Of a stretch of 64,000 nt of DNA, positions 9,495 to 17,361 are shown piece by piece. How positions within the stretch are numbered: the first letter of the stretch is position 1; each line of letters starts with the position of its first letter. This DNA comes from Lachnoclostridium sp. An14. GTDB lineage: Bacteria > Bacillota > Clostridia > Lachnospirales > Lachnospiraceae. The stretch covers positions 1-64,000 of the forward strand of contig NZ_NFLE01000004.1 in NCBI RefSeq assembly GCF_002160755.1, read 5' to 3'. Below the pieces are notes generated by a model. The model was not told the origin of the DNA. It was given only the letters and a program-made list of their open reading frames with translations, and ran no database searches. Made by a program: the position numbers and the translations under genes.

Positions 9495-11153
9495 ATGATC
9501 ACAGTGACGGTAGACGGAAAGAGGAGAGAATATCCCGACGGCACCTCCTTAAGAACCCTGGCGGAGGAGGTGCAGGGAGCGTACGGAGAGCGGATCCTTC
9601 TGGCAGTGATGAACGGAAAGCTGCGGGAGCTGTTTAAACGGGCAAAGAACGGGGCGGAGATCACCTTCCTCACTGGGAGGGACAAGCCCGGCATCCAGAC
9701 GTACCAGAGGGGCGTCACCTTCCTGTTTATGAAGGCTTTGCGGGATGTGGCGGGACTGGAGGCAGCCGGAAGGGCCTCGGTGGAATTTTCCCTGGGAAAA
9801 GGCCTCTTTATCCGCTTAAAAGGCGGGCCGGCGCCCACGGCGGAGCTGGCGGCCCGGGTGGAGGCCAGGATGCGGGCACTGGCGGAGGACGCCGTCCCCA
9901 TCGAAAAGCGCAGCGTCCACACGGAGGAGGCAGTGGAGCTGTTTCGCAAAAGCGGCATGACCGACAAGGAAAAGCTCTTTTACTACCGCCGGGTGTCCAG
10001 GGTGAACATTTACCGGCTGGACGACTACGAGGATTATTACTACGGCTACATGGTGCCGGATACCGGCTACCTGAAGGTTTTCCGGCTGCTGGCCTATGAA
10101 AACGGGTTTGTGCTGGTGCTCCCCGACGAGACGGCGCCGGAGACGGTCCCGGAGTTCGCGGCGGACCGGAAAAAGCTGTTCCGTGTGATGGAGGAGTCCG
10201 ACGAGTGGGGCAAACGGCTCCACGCCGGCTGTGTGGGCGAGCTCAACGCGCAGATCGCCGCGGGAAAGTGCGGGGACCTGATCCTGATTCAGGAGGCCTT
10301 GCAGGAGAAAAAGATCGGCGAGATCGCCGAGGCCATCGTGGCGGCGGGCAACAAAAAGTTTGTCATGATCGCCGGCCCGTCCTCCTCCGGAAAGACCACC
10401 TTTGCCAGACGGCTTTCCATCCAGCTGAGGGCCCAGGGCATGACGCCCCACCCCATCAGCGTGGACGACTATTTTGTGGACCGGGAGCTCACCCCCAGGG
10501 ACGAGGAGGGAAACTACAATTTCGAGGCCCTGGAGTGCATTGATTTAGAGCAGTTCAACCGGGATATGACAGCCCTTCTGGCGGGAGAGACGGTGGAGCT
10601 GCCACGGTTCAACTTTAAGACCGGAAAGCGGGAGTACAAGGGAGATTTCCTCACCGTAGGGGAAAACGACATCCTGGTCATCGAAGGCATCCACTGCCTG
10701 AATGATAAGATGTCAGAGCACCTCCCCAAGGAGAATAAATTTAAAATCTACATCAGCGCCCTGACCCAGCTAAATGTGGACGAACACAACCGGATCCCCA
10801 CCACCGACGGGCGCCTGATCCGCCGTATGGTGCGGGACGCCAGGACCAGGGGGAACACGGCCCAGGAGACCATCCGGATGTGGCCGTCGGTACGCCGCGG
10901 GGAGGAGAAAAACATTTTCCCCTTCCAGGAGGAGGCGGACGTGATGTTTAATTCCTCTTTGGTTTACGAGCTGGCGGTGCTAAAGCAGTACGCCGAGCCC
11001 ATTCTGTTCTCCGTGCCCAGAGACAGCGGAGAGTATGTGGAGGCGAAACGGCTGTTAAAATTCCTGGATTATTTCCTGGGAGTGGACAGCACCCAGGTGC
11101 CGGGAAATTCCCTGATCCGGGAATTTATTGGCGGGAGCTGTTTTCATGTGTAG
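9495..11153 (+). CDS. TGS-domain nucleoside kinase (uridine kinase family)
   Basis: This 552-residue protein has an N-terminal TGS domain (1-65), a threonyl-tRNA-synthetase-like second domain (up to about 200, with DDYEDYYYGYMVPDTGYL), and a C-terminal P-loop kinase domain of the uridine kinase/PRK fold. The Walker A is GPSSSGKT at 294-301, followed by HPISVDDYFVDRE. It probably phosphorylates a nucleoside, but the substrate is unproven. The chosen ATG has AGGAGGGA just upstream; an earlier in-frame ATG at 9468 lacks an RBS. The stop codon lies inside the -35 box of the rnpB promoter. Confidence 0.87.
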   Translation: MITVTVDGKRREYPDGTSLRTLAEEVQGAYGERILLAVMNGKLRELFKRAKNGAEITFLTGRDKPGIQTYQRGVTFLFMKALRDVAGLEAAGRASVEFSLGKGLFIRLKGGPAPTAELAARVEARMRALAEDAVPIEKRSVHTEEAVELFRKSGMTDKEKLFYYRRVSRVNIYRLDDYEDYYYGYMVPDTGYLKVFRLLAYENGFVLVLPDETAPETVPEFAADRKKLFRVMEESDEWGKRLHAGCVGELNAQIAAGKCGDLILIQEALQEKKIGEIAEAIVAAGNKKFVMIAGPSSSGKTTFARRLSIQLRAQGMTPHPISVDDYFVDRELTPRDEEGNYNFEALECIDLEQFNRDMTALLAGETVELPRFNFKTGKREYKGDFLTVGENDILVIEGIHCLNDKMSEHLPKENKFKIYISALTQLNVDEHNRIPTTDGRLIRRMVRDARTRGNTAQETIRMWPSVRRGEEKNIFPFQEEADVMFNSSLVYELAVLKQYAEPILFSVPRDSGEYVEAKRLLKFLDYFLGVDSTQVPGNSLIREFIGGSCFHV

Positions 11154-11179
11154 ACAGATGGGAAAAAGTATGGTAAAAT
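11151..11179 (+). promoter_or_regulatory. rnpB promoter
   Basis: TAGACA (11151-11156) and TAAAAT (11174-11179) are separated by 17 bp, with an extended TGG before the -10. The predicted start is a few bases before the mature RNase P RNA. The -35 includes the TAG stop of the upstream kinase gene. Confidence 0.75.
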
Positions 11180-11190
11180 GATGAAGTTTT

Positions 11191-11532
11191 GAGTAAGACA
11201 GATGGTCGCTGCTGCAGAGACGAAAGGCTGCAGGAGAGGAAAGTCCGGGCTTCACAGGGCAGGATGCCAGATAACGTCTGGTGGAGGCGACTCCAAGGAC
11301 AGTGCAACAGAAATAAACCGCAGGGACATTCCCTGTAAGGGTGGAAAGGCAGTGTAAGAGACTACCGCCTTCCTGGTAACAGGAAGGGCATATGTAAACC
11401 CCATCCGAAGCAAGGCCGAACAGGAAGCACAGGCGGCCCGTCCGCTTCCGGGTAGGCCGCTGGAGCCTGGCGGTGACGCCAGGCCTAGATAGATGACCAT
11501 CCAACGACATAACCCGGCTTATCGTCTTGCTC
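11191..11532 (+). ncRNA. rnpB: RNase P RNA, type A
   Basis: This is the catalytic RNA that trims 5' leaders from tRNA precursors. Diagnostic conserved segments are GAGGAAAGTCCGGGCT near the 5' side, GTGCAACAGAAATAAACCGC, and the 3' AGATAGATGACCAT and ACATAACCCGGCTTA. The ends pair as P1 (GAGTAAGAC with GTCTTGCTC, one G-U). The overall arrangement matches the ancestral A type found in Lachnospiraceae rather than the Bacillus B type. Boundaries are set by the P1 helix. Confidence 0.96.
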
Positions 11533-11543
11533 ATGCCAATGAT

Positions 11544-11577
11544 AACGCTCTCTGAAGGGAACTTTGGGGGCGTTTTT
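11544..11577 (+). terminator. rnpB terminator
   Basis: A 9-bp stem (11544-11552 with 11566-11574, including G-U pairs) is followed by a T-rich tract directly after the RNase P RNA. Confidence 0.75.
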
Positions 11578-11582
11578 CTTAT

Positions 11583-11646
11583 TTAACAGGAAAATGCGTT
11601 TCCTGTTAAACAAGAATACTCCCCAAGGAGGCGCACTTTTTTATAA
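11583..11646 (+). repeat. Dispersed modular intergenic repeat, copy A
   Basis: A palindrome TTAACAGGAAA/TTTCCTGTTAA is followed by CTCCCCAAGGAG, GCGCAC and a T-run. The same order occurs, in reverse orientation, at 25605-25667 and, with an inserted middle module, at 34369-34493. It abuts the rnpB terminator. Confidence 0.75.
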
Positions 11647-11782
11647 GTCCGTTTCTTAAATTTTTCTGAAATTTCTCCCATAAACAGGGGAAATGATATA
11701 CTTTTTGAGACGCCTGTGATATGATATTCCATACGTAGTTTAAAAAAGATAAATTTCTGAATACAATGGAAGGAGAGAGGAA

Positions 11783-12892
11783 ATGAACAGTCATTTTCAG
11801 TTTTCCGGCTTTTCCCGGAAACGCTGGCGGGAGGTGCCGCCGGAAGGCCAGGAGGGGCAGGAGGGAAATGGAAGAAGACCGTCAGGCGGTGGAAAGAAGG
11901 CCCTGAAAGGTACGGGGGCTGTGCTGTTGTTGCTGTTTCTGGGGTTTTCCGCGGTGAACAGCTTTTATACCCTGAATGAAAATACCATGGCGGTGGTGAC
12001 TACCTTCGGGATTCCCAAGGCGGTGAGCGAGGCGGGGCCGCATTTTAAGCTGCCCTATATCCAGCAGGTCCACAAGATTTCCAAAAACATCGTGGGTATG
12101 GCCATCGGTTACAACCCGGAGTACGATTCGGCAGACTACGCTGGCGGCGAGGACAGCCCCATTTCCGTGAAGTCAGAGTCGGAGATGATCACCAAGGACT
12201 TCAACTTTGTGGATGTGGATTTTTATATTGAGTACCAGGTGGTGGATCCCATCCGCTACTACGTGAACCGGGACACGGCCACGGAGATTTTAAAGAACCT
12301 GGCCCAGTCCTACATCCGTGACACCGTAGGCGTCTACAATGTGGACGACGTGATCACCACGGGAAAGGCGGAGATCCAGGCCAAGGTCAAGGAGCAGCTC
12401 TCTAACCGGGTGATGGCGGAGGACATCGGCATCGGCATCTACAACGTGACCATCCAGGACGCCCAGCCGCCCACAGACGAGGTAAACAACGCCTTCAAGG
12501 CGGTGGAGGACGCCAAACAGGGCATGGACACGGCGGTGAACGAGGCGAAAAAATACCAGTCGGAGCAGATCCCCACGGCCAACGCCAGGGCAGACAAGGT
12601 AAAGCAGGACGCGAAAGCCTACAAGCAGCAGCGCATCAGCGAGGCGGAAGGCCAGGTAGCCCGTTTCAACGAGATGTACGCCGAGTACCAGAAATACCCC
12701 CTGATCACGAAAAAGCGGATGTTTTACGAGACCATGGAGGAGCTGCTGCCGGAGTTAAAGGTGATCATCGACTCTGGGGACGGGACGCAGAAACTGCTGC
12801 CGTTGGAGCCCTTTTCCATGAGCGTCACCCAGAGCGGGTCAGCCGCCCAGGGAAATGGGGAGACCAGCCAGTCCGGCGGGGCCGGACAGTAA
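11783..12892 (+). CDS. hflK: HflK-like SPFH membrane protein
   Basis: This 369-residue protein has a short basic, Gly-rich cytoplasmic N-terminus, one transmembrane helix (about 44-60) and an SPFH/band-7 domain, followed by a coiled-coil with Ala/Lys/Glu-rich heptads (about 235-300). In other bacteria HflK and HflC form a ring complex that modulates the FtsH protease. The RBS GGAAGGAGAG precedes the ATG. A plausible extended -10 (TGTGATATGAT, 11715-11725) lies upstream, but its -35 is weak. hflC follows after 12 bp, so the two are an operon. Confidence 0.87.
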   Translation: MNSHFQFSGFSRKRWREVPPEGQEGQEGNGRRPSGGGKKALKGTGAVLLLLFLGFSAVNSFYTLNENTMAVVTTFGIPKAVSEAGPHFKLPYIQQVHKISKNIVGMAIGYNPEYDSADYAGGEDSPISVKSESEMITKDFNFVDVDFYIEYQVVDPIRYYVNRDTATEILKNLAQSYIRDTVGVYNVDDVITTGKAEIQAKVKEQLSNRVMAEDIGIGIYNVTIQDAQPPTDEVNNAFKAVEDAKQGMDTAVNEAKKYQSEQIPTANARADKVKQDAKAYKQQRISEAEGQVARFNEMYAEYQKYPLITKKRMFYETMEELLPELKVIIDSGDGTQKLLPLEPFSMSVTQSGSAAQGNGETSQSGGAGQ

Positions 12893-12904
12893 GGAGGGAT
12901 GGAC

Positions 12905-13792
12905 ATGAACGGATTTTCAAAAGCAGCAGGCCGGACGGCAAAGATTGTGGTCATCGCGGCCATTCTTCTGGTAGTGGGACTGAACGCGGTGGTGACCACC
13001 TCCGCCAGGGAGTACAAGCTGATCACCCAGTTCGGCCAGGTGGTGCGGATTCAGGACCAGCCGGGGCCGTCGATCAAGATCCCCTTTATTCAGACGACGT
13101 TAAGCATTCCGAAATATAAGATGATTTCCGACTTATACCCCAGCGACGTGACCACCAAGGACAAAAAGGTCATGACCGTGGACAGCTTTGTGATCTGGGA
13201 GATCAGCGACCCGGTGAAGTATCTGTCCTCTCTAAACGCCAGCAAGGAAAACGCCGAGGTGCGTCTGGGGAACGTGGTCTATAACTCCATCAAGACGGTG
13301 ATGTCCGCCACCGACCAGCAGGACATCATATCCGGGCGGAACGGAGAGCTGGCCCAGGCCATCACCGACAACATCGGGGGAGCCATGGATTCCTACGGCA
13401 TCCGTATCCTCAGCGTGGAGACGAAAAAGCTGGATCTTCCGGATTCCAACAAGGAGGCGGTCTACCAGCGCATGATCTCCGAGCGGAACAACATCGCCGC
13501 CGGCTACAAGGCGGACGGCGAGTACCAGTCCAATCTGATCAAGAACGAGACGGACCGCACGGTAAAGGAGACGGTGGCCAAGGCGGAGGCGGAGGCAGAG
13601 CAGATCAAGGCCGCCGGCGAGGCCCAGTATATGCAGATTTTAAGCGACGCCTACAACGATGCGTCGAAGGCGGATTTCTATAATTATGTCCGTTCCCTGG
13701 ATGCTTTAAAGGCATCTTTAAAGGGAGGCGACAAGACGGTGATCCTGGACGGGGACAGCGAGCTTGCCAGGCTCTTAGAAGGGAATTGGTGA
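12905..13792 (+). CDS. hflC: HflC-like SPFH membrane protein
   Basis: This 295-residue partner of HflK has one N-terminal transmembrane helix (about 11-28), the SPFH domain (YKLITQFGQVVRIQDQPGPS and onward) and a coiled-coil with EAEAEQIKAAGEAQY. I place the start at the second in-frame ATG because AAGGAGG (12891-12897) is 7 nt from it but only 1 nt from the ATG at 12899. It ends 14 bp before the patatin-like gene. Confidence 0.87.
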   Translation: MNGFSKAAGRTAKIVVIAAILLVVGLNAVVTTSAREYKLITQFGQVVRIQDQPGPSIKIPFIQTTLSIPKYKMISDLYPSDVTTKDKKVMTVDSFVIWEISDPVKYLSSLNASKENAEVRLGNVVYNSIKTVMSATDQQDIISGRNGELAQAITDNIGGAMDSYGIRILSVETKKLDLPDSNKEAVYQRMISERNNIAAGYKADGEYQSNLIKNETDRTVKETVAKAEAEAEQIKAAGEAQYMQILSDAYNDASKADFYNYVRSLDALKASLKGGDKTVILDGDSELARLLEGNW

Positions 13793-13806
13793 AAGGAAGT
13801 GGAAAC

Positions 13807-14658
13807 ATGAGCACAGCGCTTGTGCTGGAAGGCGGAGGAATGCGGGGGATGTACACCTCCGGCGTGCTGGATGTGATGCTGGAGCGGGAGATCCCCGTGG
13901 ACGGCATCCTGGGGGTGTCGGCGGGAGCCCTCTTTGGCGTCAACTATTTTTCCGGCCAGCGGGGGCGGGCCATCCGCTACAATTTAAAATACGCCGGGGA
14001 TAAGCGGTACATGGGAGTCCGTTCCTTAATCCGCACCGGCAACCTGATCGGCCGGGAGTTTGCCTTCTACGAGGTGCCCTTTACCCTGGACGTGTTCGAC
14101 GAGGAGGCCTTTGAGCGCTCCGGCGGGGCGTTCTACGCGGTGATCACCAATGTCCGCACCGGACAGGCGGAATACGTAAAAATTGACAATGTGTTTGAGC
14201 AGATGGAGGTCCTGCGGGCCACTTCCGCCATGCCCTTTGTGTCCAAGCCGGTGAGATACGGGAAAGAGTATTATCTGGACGGCGGCATCGCCGACAGCAT
14301 CCCGGTAAAAAAATGCCTGGATATGGGCTATGACAAGGTGGCGGTGGTGCTCACCAGGCCCCTGGAATACCGGAAAAAGCCCTTCGGGCCGGCGGCGGAA
14401 AAGGCCATTCGCCGGAAATACGGCCATCTGGAGGAGCTGACGGAGAGCATCCTGTCCCGCTATCGGGTCTATAATGAGACGGTAGAGGAGCTGTCCCGCC
14501 TGGAAAAGGAGGGCCGGATCCTGGTGATCCGCCCATCCCGGACGGTGAAGATCAGCCGGGTGGAGAAACGGCGGGAAAAGCTGATGGAAATGTACCGCCT
14601 GGGCGAGTCCGACGGGCGGGAGGCCATGGAGCGGCTGGAGGCGTATCTGAAAGCCTAG
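13807..14658 (+). CDS. Patatin-like phospholipase
   Basis: This 283-residue enzyme of the bacterial patatin (RssA/YlbK-like) family has the oxyanion loop EGGGMRG (8-14), the nucleophile elbow GVSAG with Ser38, and the DGG motif with Asp158, so the Ser-Asp dyad is intact. It probably hydrolyses acyl esters of phospholipids; the substrate is unknown. No signal peptide is visible. It follows hflC closely and may share its transcript. The stop codon's last base begins the left copy of the target-site duplication of the adjacent MITE. Confidence 0.85.
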   Translation: MSTALVLEGGGMRGMYTSGVLDVMLEREIPVDGILGVSAGALFGVNYFSGQRGRAIRYNLKYAGDKRYMGVRSLIRTGNLIGREFAFYEVPFTLDVFDEEAFERSGGAFYAVITNVRTGQAEYVKIDNVFEQMEVLRATSAMPFVSKPVRYGKEYYLDGGIADSIPVKKCLDMGYDKVAVVLTRPLEYRKKPFGPAAEKAIRRKYGHLEELTESILSRYRVYNETVEELSRLEKEGRILVIRPSRTVKISRVEKRREKLMEMYRLGESDGREAMERLEAYLKA

Positions 14659-14665
14659 AAAATGG

Positions 14666-14852
14666 GTAACCGTTCAGCCATGCAGAAACATATGGCGAAA
14701 TACTGCGTGGGAGCTTGCTCACTAAGCAGTGTTTTGCCATATGTTTCTATAGGGCGGACGCCCGGCATGAATCATTTGACGGCTAATAATATTTAACGTT
14801 AGTCAATTTTGTAGAATCCGTCAAATTATGAATGGCATGGCTGAACGGTTAC
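14666..14852. mobile_element. MITE (IS66-like ends), copy 1
   Basis: This 187-bp non-coding element has perfect 18-bp terminal inverted repeats (GTAACCGTTCAGCCATGC and its complement) and exact 8-bp flanking duplications, GAAAATGG at 14658-14665 and 14853-14860. Between the ends it can fold into three hairpins: 14684-14748 (13-bp outer stem), 14752-14763 and 14774-14826. The 5'-GTAA ends and 8-bp duplication match the known habits of the IS66 family; that parentage is inference. A diverged second copy lies at 16706-16888. Confidence 0.85.
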
Positions 14853-14883
14853 GAAAATGGCGGAGAGAAAAGGATGAAAAAAG

Positions 14884-14930
14884 AAAACGGCTCTGCGCCT
14901 GGGAAGATTCCCGGGGGGCAGAGCCGTTTT
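14884..14930. terminator. Bidirectional terminator hairpin
   Basis: The arms AAAACGGCTCTGC and GCAGAGCCGTTTT are perfectly complementary (13 bp). T-tracts lie on both sides, the longer one (TTTTCTTTTTTC) on the minus strand, so it probably serves the minus-strand membrane-protein gene and the plus-strand patatin transcript. Confidence 0.75.
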
Positions 14931-14984
14931 GGAGATTATGGGAACAGTCAGTCCCGTTTAGCCGCCTTTGCGGAGCAGCCGCGT

Positions 14985-15311
14985 TTACACATAAGCACAG
15001 CTGAAATTGATCACAAGAAGGAGGAAGATGGCAATGCCCCACACCCAAACCCGTGCTTTTTTTGATAATGTCATATGGAGTACAGCGATCCCGGCCAGGA
15101 TCATAACCATACCGGCAATCGCCGGGTAATGGGTGCCCTCTGTCCCGTTAGACCAAATGGGAAATCCAAGGGCGGAAAATACCCTGTCTCCAAAACAAAA
15201 CCCTGTGCGTTTCCAGGTGCCTCCCAACAGGATGCCCAGAAACAGGAGGGCTACGGCAAGGATTCTTTTTGTCAGCTGTTTATGGTTCTCCTGTTTCAGC
15301 AAATTTACCAC
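14985..15311 (-). CDS. Small three-helix membrane protein, unknown
   Basis: This 108-residue protein has three hydrophobic stretches (about 17-33, 62-80 and 86-105) and a Lys/Arg-containing N-terminus, and resembles no family I recognise. The start is uncertain: GTG at 15311 gives the length used here, a TTG a few codons inside is possible, and no strong RBS is visible. It lies 25 bp downstream of pyrI on the same strand and ahead of the bidirectional hairpin, so it may be the last gene of the pyrBI transcript. Confidence 0.5.
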   Translation of the reverse strand: MVNLLKQENHKQLTKRILAVALLFLGILLGGTWKRTGFCFGDRVFSALGFPIWSNGTEGTHYPAIAGMVMILAGIAVLHMTLSKKARVWVWGIAIFLLLVINFSCAYV

Positions 15312-15336
15312 CTCGATTTCAGTCCCGCAGTCCCTT

Positions 15337-15771
15337 TTATTTCTTTATCTTCCCATACTTCTCCTCGCAGTACAGGCAGCGGTACACCTTTTTCTCCTCG
15401 TCCGCCAGCTTGAACACGTGGGGCAGCTCCTGCTCGATGGAGGTGATGCACCGGGGGTTCTTGCAGCGAATGACGTTGACGATTTTTTTCGGCAGCTTCA
15501 GGGCCTTTTTCTCCACGATGGAGCCGTCGGCGATGATGTTTACGGTGATGTTGTGGTCAATGTAGCCTAACACGTCCAGATCCAGGTTGTCTAAGTTCCC
15601 GGCGATTTTGATGATGTCCTTGCGGCCCATCTTATTGCTTCTGGCGTTCTTGATGATGGCCACCTCGCAGTCTAACTGATCCAGGCCAAGGTGATAGTAG
15701 ATGTCCAGGCTTTTGCCTGCCGCAATGTGATCCAGCACGATGCCGTCCTTGATTCCGCTGATATTTAACAT
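15337..15771 (-). CDS. pyrI: Aspartate carbamoyltransferase regulatory chain
   Basis: The 144-residue PyrI binds nucleotides allosterically and bridges PyrB trimers. The N-terminal allosteric domain (1-95) is followed by the zinc domain, with all four ligands present: Cys103, Cys108 (CKNPRC), Cys132 and Cys135 (CLYC). Its ATG overlaps the end of pyrB by 7 bp, which implies translational coupling. The presence of PyrI predicts CTP/ATP-regulated holoenzyme of the enterobacterial type. Confidence 0.94.
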   Translation of the reverse strand: MLNISGIKDGIVLDHIAAGKSLDIYYHLGLDQLDCEVAIIKNARSNKMGRKDIIKIAGNLDNLDLDVLGYIDHNITVNIIADGSIVEKKALKLPKKIVNVIRCKNPRCITSIEQELPHVFKLADEEKKVYRCLYCEEKYGKIKK

Positions 15772-16688
15772 GGTTTTTCCACCTCCAGTAAAGTCATAAT
15801 AAGAGCCATTCTCACGTACACCCCAAACTGCGCCTGCTTAAAATAGGCCGCTCTGGGATCCTTGTCCACCTCCACGGAGATCTCGTTGACCCGGGGAAGG
15901 GGATGGAGGACGAACATATCCTTCTTGGCCAGTTTCATCTTCTGGCGGTCCAGGATGTAGGAATCCTTCAGGCGGATGTAATCCTCCTCGTTGAAGAAAC
16001 GCTCTTTCTGTACCCTGGTCATGTAGAGGATGTCTAACTCCGGCATGGCCTCGTCTAAGTTGTCCACCTCTTTGTACTCCACCTGCTTTTTGTCCAGCAC
16101 GTCGGTGCGGATGTAGTCGGGGATGCGCAGCTCCTGGGGGGAGATGAGCACGAACCGGATGCCGGTGTAGCGCACCAGGGCCTCAATGAGGGAGTGGACG
16201 GTGCGTCCGAATTTCAGATCGCCGCAGAGGCCCACGGTCAGGTTGTCCAGCCGTCCCTTCAGGTTGCGGATGGTGAGCAGGTCCGTCAGGGTCTGGGTGG
16301 GATGCTGATGGCCGCCGTCACCGGCGTTGATCACCGGGATGGAGGAAAACTGAGACGCCACCAGAGGCGCGCCCTCCTTGGGGTGGCGCATGGCGCAGAT
16401 GTCGGCGTAGCAGGAGATGATGCGGATGGTATCTGCCACGCTCTCTCCTTTGGCGGCGGAGCTGGAGTCGGCGGAGGCAAAGCCCAGCACGTTTCCTCCC
16501 AGGTTTAACATAGCGGCCTCAAAGCTTAACCGTGTCCGGGTGCTGGGCTCGTAGAACAGGGTCGCCAGCTTTTTGCCGTCGCATACGTGAGCATATTTCG
16601 GAAGATTGTGTTCGATGTCGCTTGCCAGATCCAAAAGCTGGCTGATTTCTTCCACGGAAAAATCCAGTGGATTCAGTAAATGTCTCAT
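15765..16688 (-). CDS. pyrB: Aspartate carbamoyltransferase catalytic chain
   Basis: PyrB joins carbamoyl phosphate and aspartate in the first committed step of pyrimidine synthesis. The protein is 307 residues; the carbamoyl-phosphate loop STRTR is at 49-53 within [15 protein letters not shown], and [11 protein letters not shown] and [10 protein letters not shown] are present. The start [10 protein letters not shown] is fixed by AAGGAGG just upstream. The longer open frame, reaching 16853, runs into the MITE and is not coding. The leader on this strand contains, in order, a promoter, a 23-codon ORF, a terminator-like hairpin and the MITE. Confidence 0.94.
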   Translation of the reverse strand: MRHLLNPLDFSVEEISQLLDLASDIEHNLPKYAHVCDGKKLATLFYEPSTRTRLSFEAAMLNLGGNVLGFASADSSSAAKGESVADTIRIISCYADICAMRHPKEGAPLVASQFSSIPVINAGDGGHQHPTQTLTDLLTIRNLKGRLDNLTVGLCGDLKFGRTVHSLIEALVRYTGIRFVLISPQELRIPDYIRTDVLDKKQVEYKEVDNLDEAMPELDILYMTRVQKERFFNEEDYIRLKDSYILDRQKMKLAKKDMFVLHPLPRVNEISVEVDKDPRAAYFKQAQFGVYVRMALIMTLLEVEKPC

Positions 16689-16705
16689 AAATTCCTCCTT
16701 ATTTG

Positions 16706-16888
16706 GTAACCGTTTGACCATGCGAAAACATGGGGGAAACGCTGCGGGAGCTTGGGCGCCAAGCAGCGCTGCCATGCGTTTCTGCGGGGCAGACGCCCGG
16801 TGGAAATCATTTGACGGCTGACCGGCATTTCCAGTCAGCGGATTATGTAGCATCTGTCAAATGGTGAATGGCATAGCCGGACGGTTAC
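16706..16888. mobile_element. MITE (IS66-like ends), diverged copy 2 in the pyrB leader
   Basis: This 183-bp element starts GTAACCGT and ends ACGGTTAC, and is homologous along its length to copy 1 (for example ATCATTTGACGGCT and GACGCCCGG). The 18-bp ends pair at 16 positions, two of them G-U; several changes relative to copy 1 are compensatory. The flanks (CTTATTTG and AGTATTGG) match at 5 of 8 positions, as expected for an old target duplication. It lies 17 bp upstream of the pyrB start codon. Confidence 0.78.
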
Positions 16889-16925
16889 AGTATTGGTGCT
16901 TTCAGCTGGAAATCCCCGCCGCTGC

Positions 16926-16988
16926 AAAAAAAAACCACCACACCCATTGATGAGAGAGAAATCTACACTCGTCAGTGAGCTGTGATGG
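16926..16988 (-). terminator. Candidate pyrB leader attenuator
   Basis: On the minus strand CCATCACA (16988-16981) can pair with TGTGGTGG (16942-16935), an 8-bp stem with one G-U, followed by nine U. The 5' arm lies inside the last codons of the leader ORF, the usual geometry for translation-coupled attenuation. The 38-nt loop is long, with a small CACT/AGTG hairpin inside it. Confidence 0.45.
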
Positions 16989-17043
16989 AAATATGGACAA
17001 CCGATGTAAAACCAGACCCGGCAAAATCCCGTCTTAGCAGCAT
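16972..17043 (-). CDS. Putative pyrB leader peptide (23 aa)
   Basis: A short ORF reads MLLRRDFAGSGFTSVVHISI plus three more residues. It is preceded by AGGAGG with exactly 7 nt spacing and begins about 20 nt after the predicted transcription start. Its end overlaps the 5' arm of the candidate terminator. It resembles no known leader peptide, but the position, RBS and hairpin overlap support translation as a sensor rather than a functional product. Confidence 0.5.
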   Translation of the reverse strand: MLLRRDFAGSGFTSVVHISITAH

Positions 17044-17068
17044 GGGGAAACCTCCTGAAATTTTTTCC

Positions 17069-17097
17069 ATTATATAACAGGCGGAGAAAGATTTCCA
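17069..17097 (-). promoter_or_regulatory. pyrBI promoter
   Basis: On the minus strand TGGAAA (17097-17092) and TATAAT (17074-17069) are spaced 17 bp apart, upstream of the leader ORF. Confidence 0.6.
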
Positions 17098-17304
17098 GTC
17101 TTTTTTAAAATACATCGAAAAAATTTTTTTGTTTTTCTCGATTTCCCATTTTTTATGTGCTCCTCAGGGAAAGGGGAAATGGATTCCGTTTCCGGAAAAT
17201 GGGCGTTTGCCGTAAAGGAGAAGGGAGGCTGGGCGGTTTCCAGGGGTTTTTGCGCCGGATAGAAAGGTGTAAGGAAATAGTAAGTATTTTCTATCAAATT
17301 ATTA

Positions 17305-17333
17305 AAGACATTTTTTCGGAATCATAGTATGAT
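17305..17333 (+). promoter_or_regulatory. Promoter of the ABC export operon
   Basis: AAGACA (17305-17310) and TATGAT (17328-17333) have a 17-bp spacer. The -10 covers the upstream ATG at 17329, which argues for translation from the GTG at 17362 instead. Confidence 0.55.
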
Positions 17334-17361
17334 AGGGGTACAGCGACAGGAGGTAGGAGAC

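Noticed and set aside
14832-15065. 77-codon plus-strand ORF starting inside the MITE end
   Set aside because: It crosses the bidirectional terminator and has no RBS; it is created by the element's right end.
16890-17100. PyrR-binding loop in the pyrB leader
   Set aside because: I looked for the conserved PyrR anti-antiterminator loop pattern on the minus strand and did not find it.
17070-17297. 75-codon minus-strand ORF upstream of the pyrB leader
   Set aside because: It spans the predicted pyrB promoter, is AT-rich and low in complexity, and has no RBS.
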